Source of the DNA: Bacteroides luti
Lineage (GTDB): Bacteria; Bacteroidota; Bacteroidia; Bacteroidales; Bacteroidaceae
DNA: 64,000 bases
NCBI RefSeq assembly: GCF_900128905.1
Contig: NZ_FQTV01000014.1
Coordinates: 43,075 to 107,074, forward strand
Direction: 5' to 3'
This document shows, piece after piece, positions 45,652 to 54,613 of this stretch (its first letter is position 1; every line of letters starts with the position of its first letter). The notes under the pieces were generated by a model, which saw nothing but the letters and a program-made list of their open reading frames with translations, was not told where the DNA came from and made no database searches. The position numbers were made by a program, and so were the translations under genes.

Positions 45652-47670
45652 TTAATAACCTGCGTTCTGCCAGAATCCCTGACCGGATGTTGAAGAGAAA
45701 TTAGTAACAGCATCAATCTGAGACTGAGGAATTGGACGTAAATAATGATTCTCTTTAATCTGTCCGGCTCCCTGTGCATTATATTTCTTCACATGATCTA
45801 CCAATGTATGGGTACGTTTTAAATCGAACCAGCGTTGTTGCTCACCGCAAAGTTCAATAGCACGTTCCTGAAGTACAGTTTCAAGAGTAGCAGTGCCACT
45901 CAATGAATTATTTTTTCCACTAATTGCACGAACCTGGCGAAGTGCATTGATAGTTTCCATTGCAGCAGTTCCATTAGCAGTATATAGCTGACATTCGGCC
46001 TTTATTAAATACATTTCGGCCAAACGAAGAACAACTGCATCACGACTGGAGATATCCCATGTTGGATAATTAGGATCATATACATTATCCAGGAATTTCT
46101 TGATTCCAGGGTATGAGCACCATCCGGCAATCTTATATGAATTGTATCTGCCGTCACCGTATACATCAGAAGTTACCTTTGCTGCTTCTGTTGGCTTCGC
46201 TGTAGCAGGATCTGAAGATGTATAGACCGGAATATCACCACCGTTCATAAACTGGATACGGTAACGATTCTTTGCCCATGCTTGTTTAGCTTTTCCTTCT
46301 GCAGAGTTTCCATCCAGATGGCAATAATAAATTGCAGTATCTTTCATTGATTTATATTTTGTAGAACTTCCTTCCAGTCCCGGAGCAATTGTATAGGCAT
46401 CAAGCAATGTTGCAGCAGTACGCTGATCGGTTGCGCGATGTTCTTCCAGAAGGTTCCACAAATAAAGTGATGGCAAATAACGTGTAAATCCACGTCCGTA
46501 AGGAGAATAAGTAGAAGAAACATCAACAGAAGTACCGGTAACTGTATTCTTTACGAAATGTGATGTAGTTGTAGTTCCTACACGAACAAATACTTCTTTT
46601 CCATCACCACCCAAATCTGTTGCACCATTATTCCACATTGAAACAAACATTAATAACATGGCACTACCACCACGAGTATATCCGGTACGGGTAATCAATG
46701 AGTTATATGACAATTTATTGCCGCTTGTATCTTTTTTGTATCTGTAAGGAATACAGTTTACTGTAGTAGCAATATCAGAAGAATAAGAAACTCCCCAAAT
46801 TGACTCTTTATTCTTTGTAATATCTTCGTTAGTCATAGACCAGGTATCAGCATAGTTTGTATAGAAAGAAGCTACACCGCTACCAATAACAGCCTCTGAC
46901 TCTGCCTGAGCTAACGCATAAAGGTCTTTTCCTGAATAATTCTTATTAGTTGTTATACTATTCTTACCTAGCCATGATGCAGCATAAAGTAATGTACGTG
47001 CTTTCAAAGCTCTTGCAGCCCAATAATTAGCACGACCATCTGTTTTAACTTTATAGTTTGCAGCTTCGAACGCAGCAATTGAATTATCCAAATCTGAAAG
47101 TATATTACTGTAAATAACTTCTTCGGAAACACGGGTTGGATCAGTTACTATAGCAGTGATAGGTTCGCTGTTATAAGGTATCGGTCCCCAGATACTAACC
47201 ATGTGCAGATAGTAAAATGCACGCAGGAAATAAGCTTCACCCATATACTGACTATGCAAAGTTTCTGAAATTACCGTATTTTTAGGTATATAATAGAGAG
47301 CATTATTACATACATCGACTGCACTATAGAAAAGTTCCCAATAATGATCGAGACAAGCATTATCACTTGAGTTATCATCCAGACTCTGAGCTGCAATGTT
47401 ATATGAGTTCAATGATTTTTGCTTGTTATCATAGCCATAATAGAACAAGTCGGTACCCATTTCAGAAAGTCCTAATCCAGCCTCTTTTCCATACCAGCCA
47501 CGGGCAAAACTGTAGCATGAAGATACCAGTCCCTGTATACCAGAAGAAGTAGCATAGGAAAGATCGGCAGTTTGACCTACCTTATTGTCTTCTTCCAGAA
47601 AATCAGCACAAGAGGTTGTGCTCAACATTAAAGACGAAGCTGCTAAAAGAATATATACTATTTTTTTCAT
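45652..47670 (-). CDS. SusD/RagB-family glycan-binding lipoprotein
   Basis: The 672-residue surface lipoprotein has a signal ending at a lipobox (LSTTSC, Cys 21). The SusD fold is shown by CYSFARGWYGKEAGLGLSEMGTDLFYYG, YMGEAYFLRAFYYLHMVSIWGPIPY, a central variable region that would hold the binding site, and the C-terminal LRLAEMYLIKAECQLYTANG and ERAIELCGEQQRWFDLKRT. It caps the SusC barrel encoded 12 bp upstream and binds the oligosaccharide (here presumably pectic). ATG 47676 two codons earlier is possible. Confidence 0.95.
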   Translation of the reverse strand: MKKIVYILLAASSLMLSTTSCADFLEEDNKVGQTADLSYATSSGIQGLVSSCYSFARGWYGKEAGLGLSEMGTDLFYYGYDNKQKSLNSYNIAAQSLDDNSSDNACLDHYWELFYSAVDVCNNALYYIPKNTVISETLHSQYMGEAYFLRAFYYLHMVSIWGPIPYNSEPITAIVTDPTRVSEEVIYSNILSDLDNSIAAFEAANYKVKTDGRANYWAARALKARTLLYAASWLGKNSITTNKNYSGKDLYALAQAESEAVIGSGVASFYTNYADTWSMTNEDITKNKESIWGVSYSSDIATTVNCIPYRYKKDTSGNKLSYNSLITRTGYTRGGSAMLLMFVSMWNNGATDLGGDGKEVFVRVGTTTTSHFVKNTVTGTSVDVSSTYSPYGRGFTRYLPSLYLWNLLEEHRATDQRTAATLLDAYTIAPGLEGSSTKYKSMKDTAIYYCHLDGNSAEGKAKQAWAKNRYRIQFMNGGDIPVYTSSDPATAKPTEAAKVTSDVYGDGRYNSYKIAGWCSYPGIKKFLDNVYDPNYPTWDISSRDAVVLRLAEMYLIKAECQLYTANGTAAMETINALRQVRAISGKNNSLSGTATLETVLQERAIELCGEQQRWFDLKRTHTLVDHVKKYNAQGAGQIKENHYLRPIPQSQIDAVTNFSSTSGQGFWQNAGY

Positions 47671-47682
47671 AATCATTTTTAT

Positions 47683-50600
47683 TTAGAATTGAACATTAAC
47701 ACCAAGAACAACCTGTTTTGCTAATGGGAAAGAAATTGATCCGCCACGTTCTGGGTCATAATTATCTATACCACTAAAAGTAAAGAAGTTCTTTAATGAA
47801 CCGAATACTTTAAATCTTTGAATACCCACTTTATTAACAACCTTAGCAGGTATGTTATAAGTTAAAGTAACATCTTTAATCTTAAGATAATCGGCCTTTT
47901 CATATTTCAAAGAAGTACCATAAGTAGAGTATATAGTACTAGCAGCACCCGGACTTGGGAATTTTGCATCGGTATTATTCAAAGTCCAATAGTCCAAATT
48001 ACCCCAGTTTGCAGTCTCATAATTTAACTGAGAGTTCATATCATAAGAGATATAACCACCTAAGCGAGCATAAAGCAACACTGATAAAGAGAAATCTTTA
48101 TAAGTAAAGGTGTTATTCATTCCAAACAAATGTTTAGGAGAGCGTTGGTATATACGTTTGTCGCTATCATCTAACTTGCCATCATCGTTTCTATCAATGA
48201 GCTTTATAGTTCCGGGAACGCCATAAGCTGATAAATAACCAATTGTTTCACTTGGATGACGTTGAGCCCATGCAGTCTTATACGCATCATATTCACCAAC
48301 ATTCCAGCAACCATTTGCTTCATAATCATAATAAATAAGAACCGGTTCTCCAACAATTTGTCCTGTCACGCCATTGATATTTCTTTCAATGCCTTCAGCA
48401 AGCTTAGTTACTTCGTCTTTTGATGTTGAATAAGACCAACTTACATCCCATGAAAAATCTTTAGATTTAACAATTAATGTATTCAAAGCCACTTCAAGTC
48501 CTTGCCCTTTTGTTTCTCCAATATTAGCCAAAACACTTGGATATACGGAAGATGCCGGAACACTCTTGTAATAAAGCAAGTCTTTAGTGTGACTAATATA
48601 ATAGTCTACAGTTCCTGAAATTCGGTTATTGAAAAAGCCAAAATCAAGACCGATATCATATGATGAAGTTTTTTCCCATGTTAAATCTTTATTGCCCATT
48701 GTACTAGGAACTTTACCAGCAACATTTGATGCTCCTAAGTAATAATAAACATCATAATCACTTAATGAAGTAAGCGTACTATAAGGATCAACTGCAGCAT
48801 TACCAGAAAGTCCCCATGAAGCACGTAACTTCAGGTTAGATAACCAATTCTTTGTACTTTCCATGAATGATTCGTCATAAACTCTCCATCCTGCAGCAAC
48901 TGAAGGGAAGTATCCCCATTTATGTCCATCTGCCAGACAAGAAGAACCATCAGCACGAACAGAAGCTGTTAACAGATACTTTTCATCAAACTTATAATTA
49001 AATCTACCAAAGAATGACAACATAGCCTGTTTGGTATAAGTACTAGTAGTTTTTGAAGTCGTGATCTTTGATAAATCATAGAATGCACTTTTGTAATAAT
49101 GCTCTTTGCCACAGTCACCATAAGTTGAGTTTACTTCATATACGCTTTGATTCATACTATGCCCTAACAGAGTTGTAAGATCATGTTTTGAACCTCCAAA
49201 GTTAGTATTATAGTTCAATGTATTTTCCCATGTAAAACCTGTCTTATTAGAAAAATCAGAAGATATATATCCTGTTCCCGGAGATTGATAACGAGCAACA
49301 CTTTGATAATCCTGATATTGACCATCGCGAGTATTAGTACGATCTACTGCAAACATAGACTTCAATAACAAGCCTTTCATTGGAGTTGCCTCAATATATG
49401 CATTTCCAAAGAATCGGGAAGTTTCAATATCATGTTGATATACTCCTTCTGTCTCATCAAGTAAAGGATTGCAATGAGCCGAATAACGAGGGTTTGGCTG
49501 AGGAATAATTACTCCTTCCTTTGTATAAGCATGAGTTATAGTAGTCATTTTTAATGCTTGTGAGAATACACTTGACTGACGGGCATTGTGATCCTTATAT
49601 GTATAAAGTAAACTAGTTCCTACTTTAAACAAGTTGCTAAGTCTATGATCAATATTTACCTTTACATTGTAACGATCAAGGTTATCTCTTTTCATCAATC
49701 CTTCTTCGTACATAGCTCCTAAAGACATATTGAAATTGGTTTTTTCATTACCCCCTGATACTGATGTTTCGTAGTTCTGAGTCAAGCCATTCTGAAGAAT
49801 CAAATCTCCCCAATCAGTATAGGAACCATTCTGATAGATTTCATATTCTGTAAAATCTGCCAGACTTTCAGTCAAAACATCTTTTGCTGTCAGATTGCTT
49901 CCTCCCCAAGTACCGCCAACAGCCGAATCTTTCTGATAATTAGCTTTATCAATAAGGCGTTGTACTTCCTTTGTTCCATACATAACTTGCGGAACATTTG
50001 TTGGACTGTTGGAAGATACATAAGCATTGAAGTTTATCTGGGTTTTACCAGCCTTACCACGTTTAGTTGTTATAATTACAACACCATTAGCACCTTTTGT
50101 TCCATAAATAGCAGTAGAAGATGCATCTTTCAAGATCTCCATAGATTCAATATCCGACTGACTAATATCAAGTGTAGAACCATATTCTACTCCATCTACC
50201 AAGATTAGAGGACTATTTGTAGCTGAAATAGAACGGTTGCCACGAAGAGTCATTTTTACTCCGGAACCAGACTGTCCATCTGATTGTTGAATATCCAAAC
50301 CTGGAACTTTTGCCTGCATAGCTTGAATAGCATTACTTGTAGACACCTTTGCTATTTCATCGGCCTTTACAGAAGAAACAGATCCGGTTAAGTCGCGTTT
50401 CTTTACTGTACCATAACCAATAACCACAACTTCATCAAGACTCTTGGCCTCATCAACCATTTGAACGTTTATTTTGGTCTGATTACCTACTACAATTGTT
50501 TGCGTTACAAGACCAATAAAAGAGAACTTCAGTTTTCCGTTTGCTGGAACAGAAAGTGAATATTTTCCGTCAATATCTGTAATTGTACCAGTTGACGTAC

Positions 50601-50763
50601 CAACGATAGAAACATTTACTCCAATTAAGGGACTGTTACTTGAATCCGTAACAACACCTGAGACCAAATGGTTCTGTGCAAAAGAAGATAGGCAAAAGAT
50701 ACTCAATAAAAGAGATACAATTGCCATTCTGGCTAACGTTTTTCGACTCATAAGATTGTGCAT
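47683..50763 (-). CDS. SusC/RagA-family TonB-dependent outer-membrane transporter
   Basis: The 1026-residue protein starts with a signal peptide (MSRKTLARMAIVSLLLSIFC), a carboxypeptidase-regulatory-like domain (VSGVVTDSSNSPLIGVNVSI, ~30-110), the SusC TonB-box and plug region (SLDEVVVIGYGTVKKRDLTGSV, LILVDGVEYGSTLD, DIESMEILKDASSTAIYG, GANGVVIITTKRGK) and a ~22-strand barrel ending QVVLGVNVQF. It takes up pectin oligosaccharides with SusD, powered by TonB. Its promoter, about 80 bp upstream, carries the clearest HTCS operator. Confidence 0.96.
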   Translation of the reverse strand: MHNLMSRKTLARMAIVSLLLSIFCLSSFAQNHLVSGVVTDSSNSPLIGVNVSIVGTSTGTITDIDGKYSLSVPANGKLKFSFIGLVTQTIVVGNQTKINVQMVDEAKSLDEVVVIGYGTVKKRDLTGSVSSVKADEIAKVSTSNAIQAMQAKVPGLDIQQSDGQSGSGVKMTLRGNRSISATNSPLILVDGVEYGSTLDISQSDIESMEILKDASSTAIYGTKGANGVVIITTKRGKAGKTQINFNAYVSSNSPTNVPQVMYGTKEVQRLIDKANYQKDSAVGGTWGGSNLTAKDVLTESLADFTEYEIYQNGSYTDWGDLILQNGLTQNYETSVSGGNEKTNFNMSLGAMYEEGLMKRDNLDRYNVKVNIDHRLSNLFKVGTSLLYTYKDHNARQSSVFSQALKMTTITHAYTKEGVIIPQPNPRYSAHCNPLLDETEGVYQHDIETSRFFGNAYIEATPMKGLLLKSMFAVDRTNTRDGQYQDYQSVARYQSPGTGYISSDFSNKTGFTWENTLNYNTNFGGSKHDLTTLLGHSMNQSVYEVNSTYGDCGKEHYYKSAFYDLSKITTSKTTSTYTKQAMLSFFGRFNYKFDEKYLLTASVRADGSSCLADGHKWGYFPSVAAGWRVYDESFMESTKNWLSNLKLRASWGLSGNAAVDPYSTLTSLSDYDVYYYLGASNVAGKVPSTMGNKDLTWEKTSSYDIGLDFGFFNNRISGTVDYYISHTKDLLYYKSVPASSVYPSVLANIGETKGQGLEVALNTLIVKSKDFSWDVSWSYSTSKDEVTKLAEGIERNINGVTGQIVGEPVLIYYDYEANGCWNVGEYDAYKTAWAQRHPSETIGYLSAYGVPGTIKLIDRNDDGKLDDSDKRIYQRSPKHLFGMNNTFTYKDFSLSVLLYARLGGYISYDMNSQLNYETANWGNLDYWTLNNTDAKFPSPGAASTIYSTYGTSLKYEKADYLKIKDVTLTYNIPAKVVNKVGIQRFKVFGSLKNFFTFSGIDNYDPERGGSISFPLAKQVVLGVNVQF

Positions 50764-50844
50764 TTTTATAGTTTTAAATTAAGGATAATATAAAGGTATT
50801 CAAAACACTTATTTTAAACAAAAATTTAAAACAGTTATTTTGAA

Positions 50845-50910
50845 CAAATGTATCTTTTTACAAAGTAATATTATGTCGATATTTTGATATATTATGTAGA
50901 TTTTTTGATA
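50845..50910 (-). promoter_or_regulatory. Putative HTCS operator and promoter of susC
   Basis: Read towards the gene, half-site 1 TATCAAAAAATCTACATA (50893-50910) and half-site 2 TATCAAAATATCGACATA (50872-50889) differ at only two positions. Their T's at 50900 and 50879 are 21 bp apart. The -7 box TACATTTG (50845-50852) starts 27 bp after the second T, one more than at the other five promoters. The leader is about 75 nt. Confidence 0.75.
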
Positions 50911-50914
50911 TAAA

Positions 50915-50954
50915 AAAATCGGAGTAGACGCTATTTCGCATCCACTCCGATTTT
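50915..50954 (-). terminator. Terminator of the GH105-CE8 unit
   Basis: The 11-bp arms AAAATCGGAGT and ACTCCGATTTT flank an 18-base loop, and on the minus strand TTTATATC follows. It separates this unit from susC. Confidence 0.8.
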
Positions 50955-50971
50955 CTAAATATTTAATTTTG

Positions 50972-51931
50972 CTATTTACTTACTGTAACTAGCCAATCAT
51001 CATTTCTTTTAAATATATTTTCTGTAGTATATTCTGCAGCTTCTTTTTTCTTTAACTGTTTACTCCATGTTGCCCGACTTTGAGTAGAAGCACCTTCACC
51101 AGTATTCATATATTCAGCATAACGCACTGTTTTTTCATTTTCAGTATTGTTCCAGTTATGCCATCCTACAGAAAGAATATGTTTTCCTAATTCGCAATTC
51201 ATAAAAATAGTAGCAGCATATGGTCTCCACGGACGACCCAAATACACTTTTGTAACTTCGGGAGCAGCGGTAAGTTTGCATTCTTTAAATACATAACCAA
51301 ACTTTATATCTTTAGGTGTAGATGCAGCAGTAACATATGAGTTTCGTTTACTGTAAATAGTACATCGTTCAAATAATGCAGTCGATGGACCAAATATAAA
51401 ATCGGTAGTTCCTTCTATATAACAATCGGCAAACAAAAGACGAGTTCCTTCTGCCCCGGTATATATAGTATCTTGATTTCCAAGGAATCGGCAATTAATA
51501 AACGCAAGTTTATCTCCTTCGGTATGAAGAGCAACAGCTTGTCCTAATTGTTCTGCATTATTTTCAATGGTCAGATTCTTGAAAGTAATATTATTACCTT
51601 CCACCTTTACTGTATAGGTACGAAATGTTCCCATCTTATTAATATTCGCATGATCGTCATAAGTAATAATTGTATTATTGGCATCTTCGCCGACAAAAAC
51701 TACATTTTTAACCCAGGATGGAATAACTACTTTTTCTTTGTATACTCCTTTTTTTATATAAATTGTAACCGTATAATCCATAAAAGCGCGTACGCTTTCT
51801 ATTGCTTCTTGAATATTCCTGTATTTACCACTCCCATCACGGGCTACAACTATTGTATCCTGCACCTGAGCGTGTGCTGCGGTACAAAAAACAGTCATTA
51901 AAATAAAAGTCTTAATTAGTTTCACAAACAT
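50972..51931 (-). CDS. Pectin methylesterase, CE8
   Basis: The 319-residue secreted enzyme (signal MFVKLIKTFILMTVFCTAAHA) removes methyl esters from homogalacturonan. It has the CE8 beta-helix motifs: VARDGSGKYRNIQEAIESV, GQAVALHTEGDKLAFINC, the catalytic Asp's in CRFLGNQDTIYT and YIEGTTDFIFGPSTALFE, and the Arg in VYLGRPWRPYAATIF. It is a single-domain paralogue of the CE8 half of the CE12-CE8 fusion. It lies 23 bp after GH105 and shares its operator-bearing promoter. Confidence 0.95.
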   Translation of the reverse strand: MFVKLIKTFILMTVFCTAAHAQVQDTIVVARDGSGKYRNIQEAIESVRAFMDYTVTIYIKKGVYKEKVVIPSWVKNVVFVGEDANNTIITYDDHANINKMGTFRTYTVKVEGNNITFKNLTIENNAEQLGQAVALHTEGDKLAFINCRFLGNQDTIYTGAEGTRLLFADCYIEGTTDFIFGPSTALFERCTIYSKRNSYVTAASTPKDIKFGYVFKECKLTAAPEVTKVYLGRPWRPYAATIFMNCELGKHILSVGWHNWNNTENEKTVRYAEYMNTGEGASTQSRATWSKQLKKKEAAEYTTENIFKRNDDWLVTVSK

Positions 51932-51954
51932 GATTTTTCTTGTATTTTATTAAA

Positions 51955-53154
51955 TTACTTATGAAGTCTTTCCCATTCAAGACTAGCCAGAATAAACGGA
52001 CCTACAGCTTTAGGATCGTTAGAACGGATTTTTTCATTGATATAATATTCATAGTCTCCCGCACGATAAGGATTACCTCCCAATCCAGCAACAGCACAAG
52101 CTTTTGTTATTGAAATAACACCTTGCTTATCAACTTCAATAAAATCGCGGAGAATTCCTTTATATCCTTTTTCGGCAACTTGCAGATAAGATTTATCAAT
52201 ATATCCCATTCTTATAGCTTTGAACAATGTATATACAAACATAGTAGAACAAGAAGATTCCAGATAGTTTCCTTTATCTCCACTTCTATCTATTACCTGA
52301 TACCAAAGTCCGGTTTTCTTATCCTGATATTTTTTTATCTGAGCTGCAACATTATTAAGTATGTTTAGCATTGAATCTCGACCAGCTTCGTGCTTTGGAA
52401 TATAATCAAGAGCATCGACAAGAGCCATAGCATACCATCCCATAGCTCGTCCCCAACAATGAGCACTTTGACCGGTTTTCTTGTCTGCCCATTTCTGTTC
52501 ACGGCTTTCATCCCATGCATGACGATAAAGACCTGTTGCAGGATCGTAAGTATGACGGGCAATTACAACAAACTGATTAATTATGTCAGCATAATCTTGT
52601 GGACGGTTATTGCGGAAAGCATATTCTGCATAAAAAGGAGATCCCATATAAATACCATCCAACCACATCTGATGAGGATAAACCTTCTTGTGCCAAAAAC
52701 CACCTTCCGATGTACGAGGCTGGCTATCGAACTGTTTTCTTAAAAGATCAAGTGCTTTCTTGTACTTTTCATTTTTCGTTTGTTCATAGATACGAAAATA
52801 GAATTTACCGGTATTTATACGATCCAAACTAAGTTCATTTGGATTATATGTTTCAATGCTACCATCTTCATAAGTCATTGTATCAGCATAAGACAATGCA
52901 TAGTTAAATAGTTTTTTATCACCATACATATCATACACATCTAGTATTGCTCCAAGTTCTAATCCATGACAATAGTCCCATTTTAGTTTTGGCTGAAAAT
53001 CTAATTGCCAGGATTTCGGACAACGAATCATTTCAGATTCTGTCATACGTACAGACCAAGGTAATGTATTAGATACCTTTTCTTGAGCAAATAACTGTGA
53101 AGCACATAATAAAGCGCCTAAGAAAGCAGTCTTCAAATTTGTTTTAATCATCAT
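51955..53154 (-). CDS. Unsaturated rhamnogalacturonyl / galacturonyl hydrolase, GH105
   Basis: The 399-residue secreted protein (signal to about LFAQ, residue 24) is an (alpha/alpha)6 barrel. GH105 motifs are KWDYCHGLELGAILDVYD, KVYPHQMWLDGIYMGSPFYAEYA with the key Asp, and CWGRAMGWYAMALVDALDYIP, then SCSTMFVYTLFKAIRMGYID. GH105 removes the 4,5-unsaturated uronic acid left by pectate lyases such as the PL1 enzyme here. It heads the unit GH105-CE8. Confidence 0.93.
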   Translation of the reverse strand: MMIKTNLKTAFLGALLCASQLFAQEKVSNTLPWSVRMTESEMIRCPKSWQLDFQPKLKWDYCHGLELGAILDVYDMYGDKKLFNYALSYADTMTYEDGSIETYNPNELSLDRINTGKFYFRIYEQTKNEKYKKALDLLRKQFDSQPRTSEGGFWHKKVYPHQMWLDGIYMGSPFYAEYAFRNNRPQDYADIINQFVVIARHTYDPATGLYRHAWDESREQKWADKKTGQSAHCWGRAMGWYAMALVDALDYIPKHEAGRDSMLNILNNVAAQIKKYQDKKTGLWYQVIDRSGDKGNYLESSCSTMFVYTLFKAIRMGYIDKSYLQVAEKGYKGILRDFIEVDKQGVISITKACAVAGLGGNPYRAGDYEYYINEKIRSNDPKAVGPFILASLEWERLHK

Positions 53155-53189
53155 TATAGATTTCTATAGTATTACATTGATAACAGACA

Positions 53190-53254
53190 CAAAAATAGAA
53201 ACTATGTACTATATATCTGTGTACTTTTTGGGTTAAATAGTGTATTTTTTAATT
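53190..53254 (-). promoter_or_regulatory. Putative HTCS operator and promoter of the GH105-CE8 unit
   Basis: Read towards the gene, half-site 1 is AATTAAAAAATACACTAT (53237-53254) and half-site 2 is ACCCAAAAAGTACACAGA (53216-53233). Their T's at 53244 and 53223 are 21 bp apart. The -7 box TATTTTTG (53190-53197) starts 26 bp after the second T. Confidence 0.72.
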
Positions 53255-53395
53255 GCCCAATTATTAAAACGAGAACTTTTAAGCTATTCTGCGTGTTTTA
53301 TATTTGAAAGTTAGTCATAGTCCTATTCTTTCTGCAGCTTAAACAAAATATTTTTTTTATTAAAAAGCTTTACTAACAACCATATAAATAAGATT

Positions 53396-54547
53396 ATGGA
53401 AGAGTATAAAGTTCGTATCGTATTTATAGCTATGGGATTCATCCTATCGCTAATAATTGAAAGTATAATTCTACCAAAGATCATACTAATTTCAAGAAAA
53501 AAAAGCTTGTTCGACATTCCGGACGAAAGAAAACTACATGAAAATCCTGTTCCACGTTTAGGAGGTGTTTCTTTTTTACCCGTTCTTCTTCTAGTCATAT
53601 TAATCGTACTTTATATTAAAGTAAATGTCTGGAACTTTCAATTAGAAACATTGGGCATTATTATGATGTTAGTTTGTGGCATGTTGATTTTATATATAAC
53701 AGGTATAAAAGACGATTTATCAGGAGTTAGTTACCAAAAGAAATTCATCATGCAATTTATTGCTTCTGTCTTTTTGGTATCCAGTGGCACATATATAAAT
53801 AATTTCTATGGCTTATTTGGAATATATGAGATTCCAATAGCTATTGGGATTCCTTTTACCATGCTATTATGTGTTTTTATAACTAATTCCATAAACCTGA
53901 TTGATGGGATAGATGGCTTAGCTAGCGGAATAAGCGCATTAGCCTTAATTATTTATGGATATATGTTTTATATTAGCAAACAATGGAGTTTTTCTATTAT
54001 CTGTTTTTCAATGCTTGGTATCTTGGTTGCATTCTTCTATTATAATGTATTTAGTAAGAACAAAATATTTATGGGAGATACAGGATCACTTTTACTTGGT
54101 TATTTATTATCTTTTCTTGGAATCAGATTAGCAATGAATATTCCTGAATTGTCTGACAGTTATCCTTCAAATTCAATTCTTGCAGCAGGTTCAGTTCTTT
54201 TTATTCCAATGTTTGATGCTATAAAAGTAATGTATACCAGACTATGCATTCATCGAAGTATGTTTTGTCCGGATAGAAGACATATACATCATAGATTAGT
54301 TGATATAGGTATTTCTCAACGAAGCGCAATGCTTATACTGGTTTCTGCAGCTATAATTATAGCTCTAACTAACTACTGGGGAGCAAAATATATAGACATA
54401 AATATTATATTTATGACAGATGTGATCACTATATATATTTGCAATAAAGCTATTTCTTATCAAAGATACAAAAAGAAATTACTAATAACTTCTCTTGTAA
54501 AATTCCCAAAAGAAGAATTTCAGGATCGTAAAAATGAAATCGAGTAA
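53396..54547 (+). CDS. Undecaprenyl-phosphate sugar-1-phosphate transferase (WecA/TagO type)
   Basis: The 383-residue integral membrane enzyme would start a surface polysaccharide by moving an amino-sugar phosphate to undecaprenyl phosphate. Motifs are SLFDIPDERKLHENPVPRLGG near the N-terminus, the DD pair in GIKDDLSGVSY, NSINLIDGIDGLASG, FSKNKIFMGDTGSLLLGY and the cytoplasmic HRSMFCPDRRHIHHRLVD, all family signatures. About 10-11 helices are visible. It lies alone between the two glycan loci on the plus strand. Confidence 0.9.
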   Translation: MEEYKVRIVFIAMGFILSLIIESIILPKIILISRKKSLFDIPDERKLHENPVPRLGGVSFLPVLLLVILIVLYIKVNVWNFQLETLGIIMMLVCGMLILYITGIKDDLSGVSYQKKFIMQFIASVFLVSSGTYINNFYGLFGIYEIPIAIGIPFTMLLCVFITNSINLIDGIDGLASGISALALIIYGYMFYISKQWSFSIICFSMLGILVAFFYYNVFSKNKIFMGDTGSLLLGYLLSFLGIRLAMNIPELSDSYPSNSILAAGSVLFIPMFDAIKVMYTRLCIHRSMFCPDRRHIHHRLVDIGISQRSAMLILVSAAIIIALTNYWGAKYIDINIIFMTDVITIYICNKAISYQRYKKKLLITSLVKFPKEEFQDRKNEIE

Positions 54548-54573
54548 ACACCTTTTTAAAGATTGTTTACTCG
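54541..54573 (+). terminator. Stem-loop over the stop codon of the WecA-like gene
   Basis: Perfect arms CGAGTAAACA (54541-54550) and TGTTTACTCG (54564-54573) include the TAA stop. No T run follows on either side, so its strength as a terminator is doubtful. Confidence 0.5.
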
Positions 54574-54613
54574 ATAACAAATTTACTAATTATAAAAAAT
54601 AATAACTTAATAT

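Noticed and set aside
50791..50822. TTTG-N20-TACCTTTA as the susC promoter
   Set aside because: The second box has a mismatch, and TACATTTG at 50845-50852 fits the common operator distance of the five sister promoters better. A second start is not excluded.
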